Assembly: GCA_002343685.1 (NCBI GenBank)
Contig: DDRS01000015.1
Span: 1-64,000, forward strand
Direction of reading: 5' to 3'
Source of the DNA: Thiobacillus denitrificans
Lineage (GTDB): Bacteria; Pseudomonadota; Gammaproteobacteria; Burkholderiales; Thiobacillaceae
DNA: 64,000 nt
Under the pieces are notes generated by a model. The model saw nothing but the letters and a program-made list of their open reading frames with translations. It ran no database searches and was not told the origin of the DNA. The position numbers and the translations under genes are program-made. The stretch's first letter is position 1. Every line of letters begins with the position of its first letter. Shown here one piece after another: positions 16,856 to 25,500 of this stretch.

Positions 16856-17125
16856 CTATTTTTCCAGGAGGTCGTCGCGTTTCTGCAGGTACTCGTCGCG
16901 GTTGAGATCGCCGCGTGCGTAGCTTTCCTTGAGAATATCGAGGGGCGTTTTCTGTTCTGGTCGGATGTCGGGGCTGCTCTTGTCGTGCGGCCTGAAAAAC
17001 AGATATTTCAGCAGGGCAATGACGAGGAGAAGGGGAATTCCCCACATCAGGAGCATCCACAAGCCCCCGAACAGCAGGCCAAATCCGCCATCGAACATCC
17101 AACCGTGATTGTATGGGCCGTACAT
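16856..17125 (-). CDS. SHOCT-domain small membrane protein
   Basis: An 89-residue protein with a Gly/Met/Trp-rich transmembrane stretch (about residues 8-45) and a C-terminal SHOCT domain ('TPLDILKESYARGDLNRDEYLQKRDDL'-type, positions about 60-88). SHOCT motifs are short oligomerisation tails common on small membrane proteins. The start MYGPYNHG at 17125 is chosen over the longer frame to 17203, whose extra residues look non-coding. Same strand and close to the Spy-like gene, so probably one envelope-stress transcript. Confidence 0.8.
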   Translation of the reverse strand: MYGPYNHGWMFDGGFGLLFGGLWMLLMWGIPLLLVIALLKYLFFRPHDKSSPDIRPEQKTPLDILKESYARGDLNRDEYLQKRDDLLEK

Positions 17126-17242
17126 AGCGTCCTTAGTCGTTTGGGTTGCAGGGAAAGCGGGCGATCCGGATAGATATGGCTTCAGGGCCGGTTGCCAACT
17201 CAATATAGCCGCGCATGGCTCGAATACAAACGATGCGGCCCG

Positions 17243-17632
17243 CTAGACGGGTGAGGACGTGCCGGATGGGTCGGCTTCGTCGGTACGTCGGCCCAGCCGA
17301 TAGGCGATCGGCAACACGAGCACCGCTGCCAGCGTCGGCACCCAGTAGATCAGGTCGTCCGTGTAGCCGTCGTAACGGAGGTAGCGTTCGAATGCGACCA
17401 GCACCAGGTTGGCAGCGAGCAGCAGCAGGCCTGTGGCGAGTAGCCAGGAGCCGCGCAGGCTTTCGATGAACAGGCCATAGAGCAGGAAGGGCATCAGCAC
17501 GGCCAGCAGGATGCCGGGTTCGAGCAGATAGGCGACATGGTAGAAGGGAACGAGGGCGGCGGCGGCGGCCAGCCCGAGTCCGAGCAGAATGATGAGATAG
17601 GCCGCCGGACGTGGGTCCCGAGAGGTGGTCAT
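17243..17632 (-). CDS. Four-helix inner membrane protein of unknown function
   Basis: A 129-residue protein with four hydrophobic helices (about residues 9-31, 34-55, 60-80 and 90-110) and a short acidic tail. The ATG at 17632 has an excellent AAGGAGG 7 bases upstream; the longer frame to 17737 is Cys/Pro-rich and unlikely. I do not recognise a family. It is on the same strand as the SHOCT and Spy-like genes. Confidence 0.7.
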   Translation of the reverse strand: MTTSRDPRPAAYLIILLGLGLAAAAALVPFYHVAYLLEPGILLAVLMPFLLYGLFIESLRGSWLLATGLLLLAANLVLVAFERYLRYDGYTDDLIYWVPTLAAVLVLPIAYRLGRRTDEADPSGTSSPV

Positions 17633-17800
17633 GACAGTCCTCCTTGGCATGCAAGTGGGACCGGTTCGACCGGGCGGATCGGGACAGGGTTTCACCCTGT
17701 GGCAGGAAAATGTCGTCGGGCACGCGTCGGTGCCCATGGGACGGTCTTCAATTCGCCGGCCCTACGTCGAACGATTGCGGCCGGAAAGGCGTCGTGCGGT

Positions 17801-18343
17801 CTAGCCGCCCCAGGTTCGTACGCGTCCGACGTCCAGATGCACGAAGTCGGATGCGGGGTAGTAGCCGACGCCGCCGCCTTGCAGCGCGAGCCCGGTCTTG
17901 CGCAGGTCGGCCAGCGCCACGCCGGGGATGCGGATGTCGATGGCTTTGCCTTCCATGTGCAGGCTGTGTTTGGCGACGCCGGAGGAGCGTTCCGACAGCA
18001 TGTGGTTGGTGGCGGGAGAGCGGTAGCCGGAAATGACCTGGAAGGGCTGGGCGGTGCCGAGTTCGGCTTTGACGCGATCGAGCAGGTCCAGCAAGCGGGT
18101 GTCGATGGCCGCCACCTGGTCGGTGCGGTAGTCGCGCAGGACGTGATTGATTTCGGCGAGCGCGTCCGGAACGTAGTCGCCCTGTACCCAGTAGGGCAGG
18201 TCGAGGTTCTCGCCGGTGTGCAGGTTGTGGAAGCTCAGTCGGCGCTCGGGCGCAGCCAGCCACGCGCTGGCGGAGGCCGGCAGCGGCAGCGCGGCGGCCA
18301 GCAGGCCCAGTTTGAGAAATTTGCGTCGGCTGACGTGCTTCAT
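17801..18343 (-). CDS. mepK: MepK-like (DUF882/M15) murein endopeptidase, Tat-exported
   Basis: A 180-residue protein with a twin-arginine leader ('SRRKFLKLGLLAAALPLPA') and the peptidase M15A/DUF882 domain. The zinc ligands are in 'KHSLHMEGKAIDIR' (His, Asp) and 'FVHLDVG' (His), and 'VISGYRSPATN' is the substrate-loop signature. E. coli MepK (YcbK) cuts mDAP-mDAP (3-3) and 4-3 peptide crosslinks in peptidoglycan. Its ATG overlaps the stop of the upstream L,D-transpeptidase gene by 4 bases, so the two are translationally coupled. This places an enzyme that removes crosslinks with one that may form them. Confidence 0.88.
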   Translation of the reverse strand: MKHVSRRKFLKLGLLAAALPLPASASAWLAAPERRLSFHNLHTGENLDLPYWVQGDYVPDALAEINHVLRDYRTDQVAAIDTRLLDLLDRVKAELGTAQPFQVISGYRSPATNHMLSERSSGVAKHSLHMEGKAIDIRIPGVALADLRKTGLALQGGGVGYYPASDFVHLDVGRVRTWGG

Positions 18344-19254
18344 GGTTGTCCTTTCAATCCGTTGCTGGGCAGATGGCCCACTTCCTCGGCCAATCCATCC
18401 TGAGCGGCGATTACGGCGTCCACTTTAGGCCAATCGATGGCTTGGCTCAAGCCGTTGGCTTCAGCCAGACCGCGCACGGTTTGCGCGGGGTCGATACCCT
18501 TCTTGTAGATGTCCCGATGGACTTCGAGCAGGATGCGGCCGTCTTCGATCACCGCCAGCAAAATCGGCTGGTAAATGAGACGTCCCTGCGTTCCGATCCG
18601 CACCTGGTCGAAAAGTTCCGCAATATCATCGGGATGCAGGCGAATGCAGCCATGGCTCTGGAAATGGTAGACGCTCGCCGGCGCGATGGTGCCGTGGATG
18701 CCATAGCCCCACAGATTCAAGCCGAGCCAGTGTTTGCCCAGGGGGTTGTCGGGACCGGGTGGCACTTCCTCCTGCACGATTTTCCCTTCGCGGCGCATTT
18801 CCTCCTGGATCGATTTGGGCACCAGCCAGGGCTTGTTCGCCTGCCGGTTGACGATCCTGAATTCGCCCTGCGGGGTGGGCCAGCTGGGCTTGCCCAGGCC
18901 GACGGGATAGGCGGAAACCAGCGTGCCCTGGCTGAAGTTGAACAGCATGCTTTGCGGCAGGTTGACGAGGATGCCGTCGTCGAGCGTCGCCGGGACGATG
19001 TGGGGATGATGGACGTGCAGCTGCTGGCCGGGGTGGAGCCTGGCGTTGGCGGGCAGGCTGTTCTGTCGGGCCAGCAGTTTGGGCGCCAGGCCGAAGCGGG
19101 CGCCGATGGCGGTCAGGGAATCGCCTTGCCTGATGGTGTAGTCGGTGTCGCTCCCCGTTACCGCATGGGAGAGGGGGGGCAGATCCTGGGCCAGGACGGG
19201 AATACTGAGGCCTGCCAACAGGCAGAGGAAAATACGGCGGGCGATGGAGCGCAT
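18340..19254 (-). CDS. LysM L,D-transpeptidase (ErfK/YbiS type)
   Basis: About 304 residues: signal peptide ('RRIFLCLLAGLSIPVLA'), a LysM-like motif ('DYTIRQGDSLTAIGARFG') near residue 40, and a YkuD catalytic domain with 'HGTIAPASVYHFQSHGCIRL', where His and the nucleophilic Cys are in place. This domain layout is that of LdtA/B/C/ErfK enzymes, which attach Braun lipoprotein or form 3-3 crosslinks in the periplasm. Start 19254 gives a proper signal peptide; 19302 is possible. It overlaps the downstream mepK-like gene. Confidence 0.9.
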   Translation of the reverse strand: MRSIARRIFLCLLAGLSIPVLAQDLPPLSHAVTGSDTDYTIRQGDSLTAIGARFGLAPKLLARQNSLPANARLHPGQQLHVHHPHIVPATLDDGILVNLPQSMLFNFSQGTLVSAYPVGLGKPSWPTPQGEFRIVNRQANKPWLVPKSIQEEMRREGKIVQEEVPPGPDNPLGKHWLGLNLWGYGIHGTIAPASVYHFQSHGCIRLHPDDIAELFDQVRIGTQGRLIYQPILLAVIEDGRILLEVHRDIYKKGIDPAQTVRGLAEANGLSQAIDWPKVDAVIAAQDGLAEEVGHLPSNGLKGQP

Positions 19255-19381
19255 CGGATAGGGGTTCGTGACGGGCGCAGTGGTGGCCCGACTTCCATGC
19301 ATGGGTTAAGTTGGTTTACGGCGTGGAGGCCGGGAACATTATGTCATGCGGTCGCACCAGCCGGCGTTAGGCCGCTGGGAC

Positions 19382-19687
19382 TTACAGGCTCCAGGGTTTG
19401 GCCAGGTTCCAGCCGATGCCGCGGCAATAGGTGCAGGGTGTGTTGTCGCGTTTTCCGGTGCCGCTGCAGCTCGCGCATTGTTTCCAGCAGGCGTCGCGCG
19501 TGGCGACGGCGACGATGCCGCTGCAGCGCGTCCCGCGCCGGATGCGGATGCAGCGCTGGCCGACGGATTCCTTGCGATAGGTGATGGCGCCGCAGGCCTT
19601 GCAGACGCCGACGGGATGCGGTTTGGCGACTTCGCGCACGGGAGAGGTGGGCGAATCGATTTCATGCATGCCCGCCAGCCCTTGCAT
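19382..19687 (-). CDS. Cys-rich zinc-cluster protein coupled to infA
   Basis: A 101-residue protein with at least four Cys pairs: 'CKACG', 'CIRI...RCSG', 'CASCSGTG' and 'CTYCRGIGW'. The last two follow the CxxCxGxG style of the DnaJ zinc finger. Its ATG at 19687 shares a base with the TGA of the IF-1 gene; a second Met at 19669 has a better ribosome binding site. The fold suggests zinc binding and a contact with RNA or protein. Coupling to IF-1 hints at a translation role, but I do not recognise a characterised family. Confidence 0.7.
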   Translation of the reverse strand: MQGLAGMHEIDSPTSPVREVAKPHPVGVCKACGAITYRKESVGQRCIRIRRGTRCSGIVAVATRDACWKQCASCSGTGKRDNTPCTYCRGIGWNLAKPWSL

Positions 19688-19953
19688 CAGTTGAATTTTC
19701 TGAACGTGGCCGGCCGTGGCGCCTGGACGTGGCTATCCTTGTGGCGGAAATTGATGCGGCCCTTGGTGAGGTCGTAGGGCGACATTTCGATGGTGACCTT
19801 GTCGCCGGCCAGGATGCGGATGCGGTGCTTGCGCATTTTGCCGGAGGCGTAGGCGGTGATTTCAAAGCCGTTGTCCAGCGTGACGCGGAAGCGGGTTTGC
19901 GGGAGGACTTCGTTGACGACGCCTTCCATTTCTACAAGTTCTTCTTTTGCCAT
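19687..19953 (-). CDS. infA: Translation initiation factor IF-1 (long paralogue)
   Basis: An 88-residue OB-fold protein. 'EGVVNEVLPQTRFRVTLDNG', 'ITAYASGKMRKHRIRILAGD' and 'VTIEMSPYDLTKGRI' are the standard IF-1 blocks; the basic tail ('RHKDSHVQAPRPATFRKFN') makes it longer than the usual 72 residues. Long second IF-1 copies are known in betaproteobacteria. IF-1 binds the ribosomal A site with IF-2 and IF-3. GAGGAA precedes the ATG at 19953. The neighbouring zinc-cluster gene starts inside its stop codon. Confidence 0.93.
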   Translation of the reverse strand: MAKEELVEMEGVVNEVLPQTRFRVTLDNGFEITAYASGKMRKHRIRILAGDKVTIEMSPYDLTKGRINFRHKDSHVQAPRPATFRKFN

Positions 19954-20259
19954 GGCGTGATTCCTCATGATGACCGGGGCACGATGAAGCCGTGCGCTGG
20001 CATGGGTGGATAGGCGAAAGATCGCAGTGGAACTGCGGCAGCCGCGCCCGGGCGCGCGGTAATGATGCCAATGAGGAAAGCCGACAGAGTGCCCGCTGGG
20101 GGCAGGAGGAGACTGACCAAAAGACCAATTCGTCGAGCCAGTATGAGGAGCGGGGCACGTCTTGGCAAGGCGGACGACCTGCCTCCGCGGCTGGACTGGG
20201 CTGCAGGCGAGCGCATGGTCCGCGCCGCCCGGAAAAGCCGCCGCGCGCGACGCGTGCCG
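19954..20259. other. Intergenic region upstream of infA
   Basis: 306 bases between the IF-1 start and the mscS stop, both on the minus strand. I see no supported gene. The infA promoter should be here. Confidence 0.5.
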
Positions 20260-21354
20260 CTAGTCGGCCGCGGCTTCTTCGGCGGCCGATTCGAGATGCA
20301 CGGTGCGGGTGGGGAAGGCGATCTCCGCACCATGCGTCTGGATGATGGCTGCGATTTTCAACAGCACGTCCTGCTTGACCTCGTGGTAGTGCACCCACTC
20401 GACGGTTTTGGTGAAGGTGTAGATGAAGAAATCCAGCGACGACGCGGCAAACTGGTTGAAGTTGACGATCAGTGTGGCACCGGTGTCGATCTCGGGGTGA
20501 TTCTGCAGCATGGCCTTCACGTCGGCGACGATGGGGGCCATCTTGTCGAGGTCGGCATAGCGGATGCCGATGGTCTCCTTGATGCGCCGATTGGTCATGC
20601 GGGTCGGGTTTTCCACCACGATGGTGGTGAACAGCGCGTTGGGCACATAGATCGGGTTCTTGTTGAAGGCGCGCACACGGGTGTGGCGCCAGCCGATGTA
20701 TTCCACCGTGCCCTCGATCTGGTGGTCGGGCGAGCGGATCCATTCGCCCACCGTGAACGGCCGGTCCAGGTAGATGGTGAGGCCGCCGAAGAAGTTGGCC
20801 AGCATGTCCTTGGCGGCGAAACCCACGGCGATGCCGCCGATGCCGCCGAACGCCAGCACGCCGGACACGCTGAATCCGAGGTTCTGCAGGATGACCAGCA
20901 CGGCTACGACGATGATCGAGACCCGCCCCAGCTTGGAGAGTGCGTCGACGGTGGTGGCGTCCACGCCGTGCCCCGTTTCGACGCTGCGGATGAGGATGTT
21001 GCGCGAGGCCTGGCTGATCAGTCGCATCAGGAACCAGGCCAGCGCGACGATGATGAGGGTATTGCGGGCGGGCAGAACGAAATCGAAGACCGGGGTGCCG
21101 AGATGCTGGTGCACGATCTGGATGGCATAGGTCGTGCCGGTCACCCACAGGATGAGCGTGAGGGGTTTGCGCGTGGCCTTGATCAGGGCATCGTCCCAGA
21201 CGGTTGCGGTGCGCGCGGCGATCTTTTCGATGCGGCGCAGCAGGTAATAGGCGCCGACGTTGAGCAGGGTGATGGCGACGATGAGCGTCATCACCTGGTG
21301 AATCCAGGAAGCGGCGAGGAAGGAGAGGTCGAGTCGTTGTATCAGGTCGTTCAT
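20260..21354 (-). CDS. MscS-family mechanosensitive channel
   Basis: A 364-residue small-conductance channel. Four or five transmembrane helices lie in residues 15-180, and the pore helix is 'GIGGIAVGFAAKDMLANFFGG', with the alternating Gly/Ala pattern of MscS TM3. The beta domain ('DRPFTVGEWI', 'EGTVEYIGWRHTRVRAFN', 'VPNALFTTIVVENPTRM') follows, then the alpha/beta C-terminal domain. It releases solutes on hypo-osmotic shock and is most like YnaI/YbdG-sized members. The ATG at 21354 is the only good start. Confidence 0.93.
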   Translation of the reverse strand: MNDLIQRLDLSFLAASWIHQVMTLIVAITLLNVGAYYLLRRIEKIAARTATVWDDALIKATRKPLTLILWVTGTTYAIQIVHQHLGTPVFDFVLPARNTLIIVALAWFLMRLISQASRNILIRSVETGHGVDATTVDALSKLGRVSIIVVAVLVILQNLGFSVSGVLAFGGIGGIAVGFAAKDMLANFFGGLTIYLDRPFTVGEWIRSPDHQIEGTVEYIGWRHTRVRAFNKNPIYVPNALFTTIVVENPTRMTNRRIKETIGIRYADLDKMAPIVADVKAMLQNHPEIDTGATLIVNFNQFAASSLDFFIYTFTKTVEWVHYHEVKQDVLLKIAAIIQTHGAEIAFPTRTVHLESAAEEAAAD

Positions 21355-21613
21355 GTGGGTGTGCGATGCGGTTGGATGAGCGCGTCGAAGCGCAAGCGTC
21401 CGGAGGGATTTTAAGTTGAAAGGCGCGAATGTTTACGTGCGTCGGGTCGAGTCGCGCACCAGATCGGGACGGAACGCGCGGTATTCGGCGGTGTGGCGGG
21501 TCTCTGCGCCGATCGGGGCGCAACGAATACGCAGCCGGTGGCGGGCCCTCGGCGCGCAGATAGGATGTTGCGGCACTGGGGAACGCCCGGTGGAGCCGGG
21601 TCGTTCCTGACTT

Positions 21614-22195
21614 TTATCGGGCGCGGCCTGCCGCGGTTGCTGCCGGCACGTCGATCAGCTTGCCGCTCTTCACGTCGTAGATGTAGCCGTAGACGGGGAT
21701 ATTGCCAGGCACCAGCGGATGGTTGCGGATGCGCTGAACGTCTTCGAGCACGCTCTGCTCCTGATTGGGAATGGTGAGCCAGCTGATGTGCTCGCCTTCG
21801 GGCGATCCGCCTCCACCGCCCGCATCGTGCCAGCCGCTGGCGTCGACACTGGCGGTCTTCAGGCTGCTGCGCAGCAGCTTGCGCATGACCTCGTCAGTAA
21901 AGGTCTCCATGCCGCAGTCGGTGTGATGGATGACGAACCATTCGCGGGTGCCCAGCAGCTTGTAGGAAATGACCAGCGAGCGGATGGCGTCGTCGCTGGC
22001 ACGGCCGCCGGCATTGCGGATGACGTGGGCGTCGCCTTCGGCGAGCCCGGCATATTGGGCCGGGTCGAGACGGGCGTCCATGCAGGTGAGGATGGCGAAG
22101 TGCCGGCCCGGCGGCATGGGCAGGCTGCCTTTGTTGCCGAAATTGGATGCGTAGCGCTGGTTGGCGGTGAGAACTTCATTCACGACGGTACTCAT
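21614..22195 (-). CDS. Beta-class carbonic anhydrase
   Basis: A 193-residue beta carbonic anhydrase. The zinc ligands are in 'ILTCMDARLDP' (Cys, with the Asp-Arg dyad) and 'VIHHTDCGM' (His and Cys). 'GDAHVIRNAGGRASDDAIRSL' (in pieces) is the conserved core. It interconverts CO2 and bicarbonate in the cytoplasm. AAGGAG precedes the ATG at 22195. It is the cab-type, short form common in soil and chemolithotrophic bacteria. Confidence 0.92.
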   Translation of the reverse strand: MSTVVNEVLTANQRYASNFGNKGSLPMPPGRHFAILTCMDARLDPAQYAGLAEGDAHVIRNAGGRASDDAIRSLVISYKLLGTREWFVIHHTDCGMETFTDEVMRKLLRSSLKTASVDASGWHDAGGGGGSPEGEHISWLTIPNQEQSVLEDVQRIRNHPLVPGNIPVYGYIYDVKSGKLIDVPAATAAGRAR

Positions 22196-22506
22196 GGTCG
22201 TCTCCTTATCCACGCCGCGATGACTGGATCTGCGGGGCCGTCGCGGATTCGGACCGCCGCGTCGATTGGCTTGCCTTCGTTGGTCGAGGTCGTCAGGCCA
22301 GGTGGAAAAATTCGAGAAATCCAGTATAGGAAACGGACGAGTGGGGGGATGGCACGGTTGAGTCGGTCGATATGGAAAAGCAGCATGCCCATACATGCTC
22401 ATATGGAATGCTGTAATTCATACTGTCTGCCATGAATGTTTTTGACGGTATACCTGACGGCATCTGTCGGTATGATGGCGATATTACGCAATCTTCCTAG
22501 TCTGTC
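22196..22506. other. Divergent promoter region
   Basis: 311 bases between the divergent carbonic anhydrase and integrase-domain fusion genes. It is AT-richer than its surroundings near 22390-22490 and carries the phased direct repeats described separately. No gene is supported. Confidence 0.6.
22443..22475 (+). repeat. Three helically phased direct repeats
   Basis: TGACGGTATACC, TGACGGCATC and TGTCGGTATG follow each other with starts at 22443, 22455 and 22465, spaced about one helical turn apart. The first contains the palindrome GGTATACC. They end about 30 bases before the start codon of the DUF4102-GGDEF-EAL gene and could be binding sites for a regulator, perhaps the product itself. Confidence 0.5.
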
Positions 22507-25500
22507 ATGGCCCGTACTGCCACGCCTCTTACCGACCGCCGTATCCGCCAGACGCATCCGACGGCCAAGCCGCTCAAGCTGGCAGACGGCGGCGGCATGT
22601 ATCTGTTGCTGAATCCGGATGGCTCGCGCTACTGGCGGTTGGATTATCGCTTTGGGGGCAAACGCAAGACCCTGGCCCTGGGGGTATACCCGGAGGTGAC
22701 GTTGGGCGAGGCAAGACGGCGCCGCTGTGCCGCCCGGGCATTGCTGGCGGAGGGGCGTGATCCCGCTGCAGAGAGGAAGGCGGGCAAGGCCGGCAAACCG
22801 CTTCCCGATGGCAGCGAACAGGCCTATGCCCTGGCGCTCCTCGGCGAAGGCGTGTGGGACTGGAATTTGCGCAGCGGGCGGGTGCGACACAATCCGCAGT
22901 GGGCGCGTCTGATGGGCTTGGACGTGCAGCAGACCGAGCATACCTGGCAGGAGGCCATTGCATGCCTGCAGGAGCAGGATCGGGCCGGCGTGATGGCGGC
23001 GATACGGGCCTGTCTCGATGGCAATGCGGTGTTCGATCGCGAACATCGCATCCAGCACGCCGACGGCACCTCGATCTGGCTGCATAACCGGGGCGAGGTC
23101 GTGGAGCGCGATGCCGAGGGCAACCCGCTGCGCATGGTGGGCAGCCTGCGCGAGGTGACCGAGCTGCGGCGCGAAGCGCTGGTCATGCGGCAGCGCAACC
23201 TGTTGCTGCAGATCATCGCGGCGGTGAACGAAATGCTGATGGCGGAGCGGCCCGAGCACGAATTGATGGCTCGCATCTGTCAGGAACTGGTGCGGGACGA
23301 TCTGTTCCGCATGGCCTGGGTCGGCCTGGTGAACGAGGATGGCGTCACGGTCGATTCGGTGGCGGAGGCGGGCTTCGAGAATACATATCTGCCCAAGGCG
23401 GAAATCCGCTGCGACGATTCCCCCCAGGGCCAGGGGCCCACCGGGACCGCCATACGCCTGGGCATCACGGCGATCAACGACGATACCGAGACCAATCAAC
23501 AGTTTGCGCCGTGGCGGGAACGTGCGCTCATCCATGGCTATCGATCTTCGGCCGCGACGCCGTTGCGGGCGTATGGACGGGTCATCGGCGCCCTGACGGT
23601 ATACAGCGAAGAGCCTCATGCATTCAGCCCGGAAAAGGTGATCCTGCTGGAGAAGCTGGCTGCCGACCTCGGCGTGGCCATGGGCCATCGTGCAGCCCTG
23701 GCCGCGCTGCGCGAGAGCGAAGAGCGTTTTCGCCTGCTGCTGGACGCATCCCCCGAGGCGATTTTCGGGGTCGACAGCCAGGGCATCTGCACGTTCGTGA
23801 ATCCGGCCTGTCTCGACATGCTGGGCTACACGCAGGCGGAGGTCCTCGGCAAGAGTATCCATGCCCTGATCCACCACAGCTATCCGGACGGCCGCCCCTA
23901 TCCGAAGGAGCAGTGCCACATCCGCAGTTCCACCCTGGAGGGCAAGCCCACCCATGTGGACAGCGAAGTGCACTGGCGCAAGGATGGCACCAGCTTCCCG
24001 GTCGAATACTGGTCCCATCCCATGTATCGCAACGGCCAGCTGGTAGGGGCAGTGGTCAACTTCATCGACATCAGTGAACGCAAGCGGATGGAGCAGGCGC
24101 TGCGCGAGAGCGAAGAGCGCTACCGCCTGATTTCCAGTGTGTCGACCGACCTGCTGTATTCCTGCATGCAGACGGCGGACGGGGACCTGATCATCGACTG
24201 GGCGACGACTTCGGCAGATCAGGTCTTCGGCTATTCGCTGGATGAGATCATGGCGAAAGGTTGCTGGCGCCATCTCGTTCATCCGGATGACTTTGCCGAA
24301 TTCGATCGCAATATTGCCTGTCTCGCGCCGGGCCAGCGTAGCGAATGCGAGCTGCGCATCCTGGCAAAGGATGGCACCATCCATTACATCCACGCGTATA
24401 CGCTGGCCGTGGAGGCGGAAGATGACCGGCCCGGGAACCGCCTGTATGGCGCCTGCCAGGACATCACCGAACGCAGGCAGGCGGAGGCGCGCATCGAATT
24501 TCTCGCCCATCACGATGTCCTCACCGGCCTGCCCAACCGCGTGCTGCTGCGCGACCGTTTCGAGCAGGCGCTGGCCAGGGCGCAACGGTCGCAGAGACTT
24601 GTGGCGATGCTGTTCCTCGACCTCGACAACTTCAAACGGGTGAACGATACCCTGGGGCATGTTGCAGGCGACCAGCTCTTGCTGGAAGCCGTCAAGCGGC
24701 TGACGCACAGCACGCGTGACAGCGACACCATCAGCCGCCAGGGCGGCGACGAATTCATCCTGCTGCTCAATGAGATTCCGGACATGGAAACAGTGGAGCG
24801 CGTCGCGGCAGACATCCTCAGGCTGCTGGCCGAGCCGGTGGAGATCAACGGCCACGCGATGAACGCATCCTGCAGTATCGGCATCGCCATGTACCCGCAG
24901 GACGGCAGCGATTTCGACAGTCTGCTGCAGAAGGCCGATACGGCTATGTACAACGCCAAGGACGCAGGCCGCAATACCTACCGCTTCTTCGATGACCGCA
25001 TGAATCGGCAGGCCCGTGAGCACCTGATGCTGCAGAACCGTCTGCACCAGGCGCTCTATCGGGCCGAACTGCAGCTGCATTATCAGCCGCAACTGAACGC
25101 CGACAGCGGCAAGGTGACTGGTGTGGAAGCGTTGCTGCGCTGGCACAATCCGGAACTGGGCGACGTATCGCCGGCCCGCTTCATTCCGGTGGCGGAAGAC
25201 AGTGGCCTGATCGTGCCCATCGGGGCCTGGGTGATCGAACAGTCCTGCCGCCAGGCCCAGGCGTGGCGGCAGGCGGGGTTGCCCGATGTCACCATGTCGG
25301 TCAACCTGTCGGCCTTGCAGTTTCGCCGTGCCGGCCTGATCGAGACTGTGGCGGGCGCGCTGGCGCGCAGCGGGCTGCCGCCGCAGTTGCTGGAACTTGA
25401 GCTGACCGAATCCATCCTGCTGCAGGATGTGGAGAACACCCTAGATACGGTCCGGCAGTTGAAAGCCCTGGGTATCCGACTGGCGATCGACGACTTCGGC

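Noticed and set aside
22507..22800. Prophage or integrative element signalled by an integrase
   Set aside because: Only the Arm DNA-binding domain is present, with no catalytic domain, no tRNA attachment site and no phage genes nearby.
22399..25146. Minus-strand ORF of 915 codons opposite the integrase-domain fusion gene
   Set aside because: Antisense shadow of a gene with continuous conserved domains.
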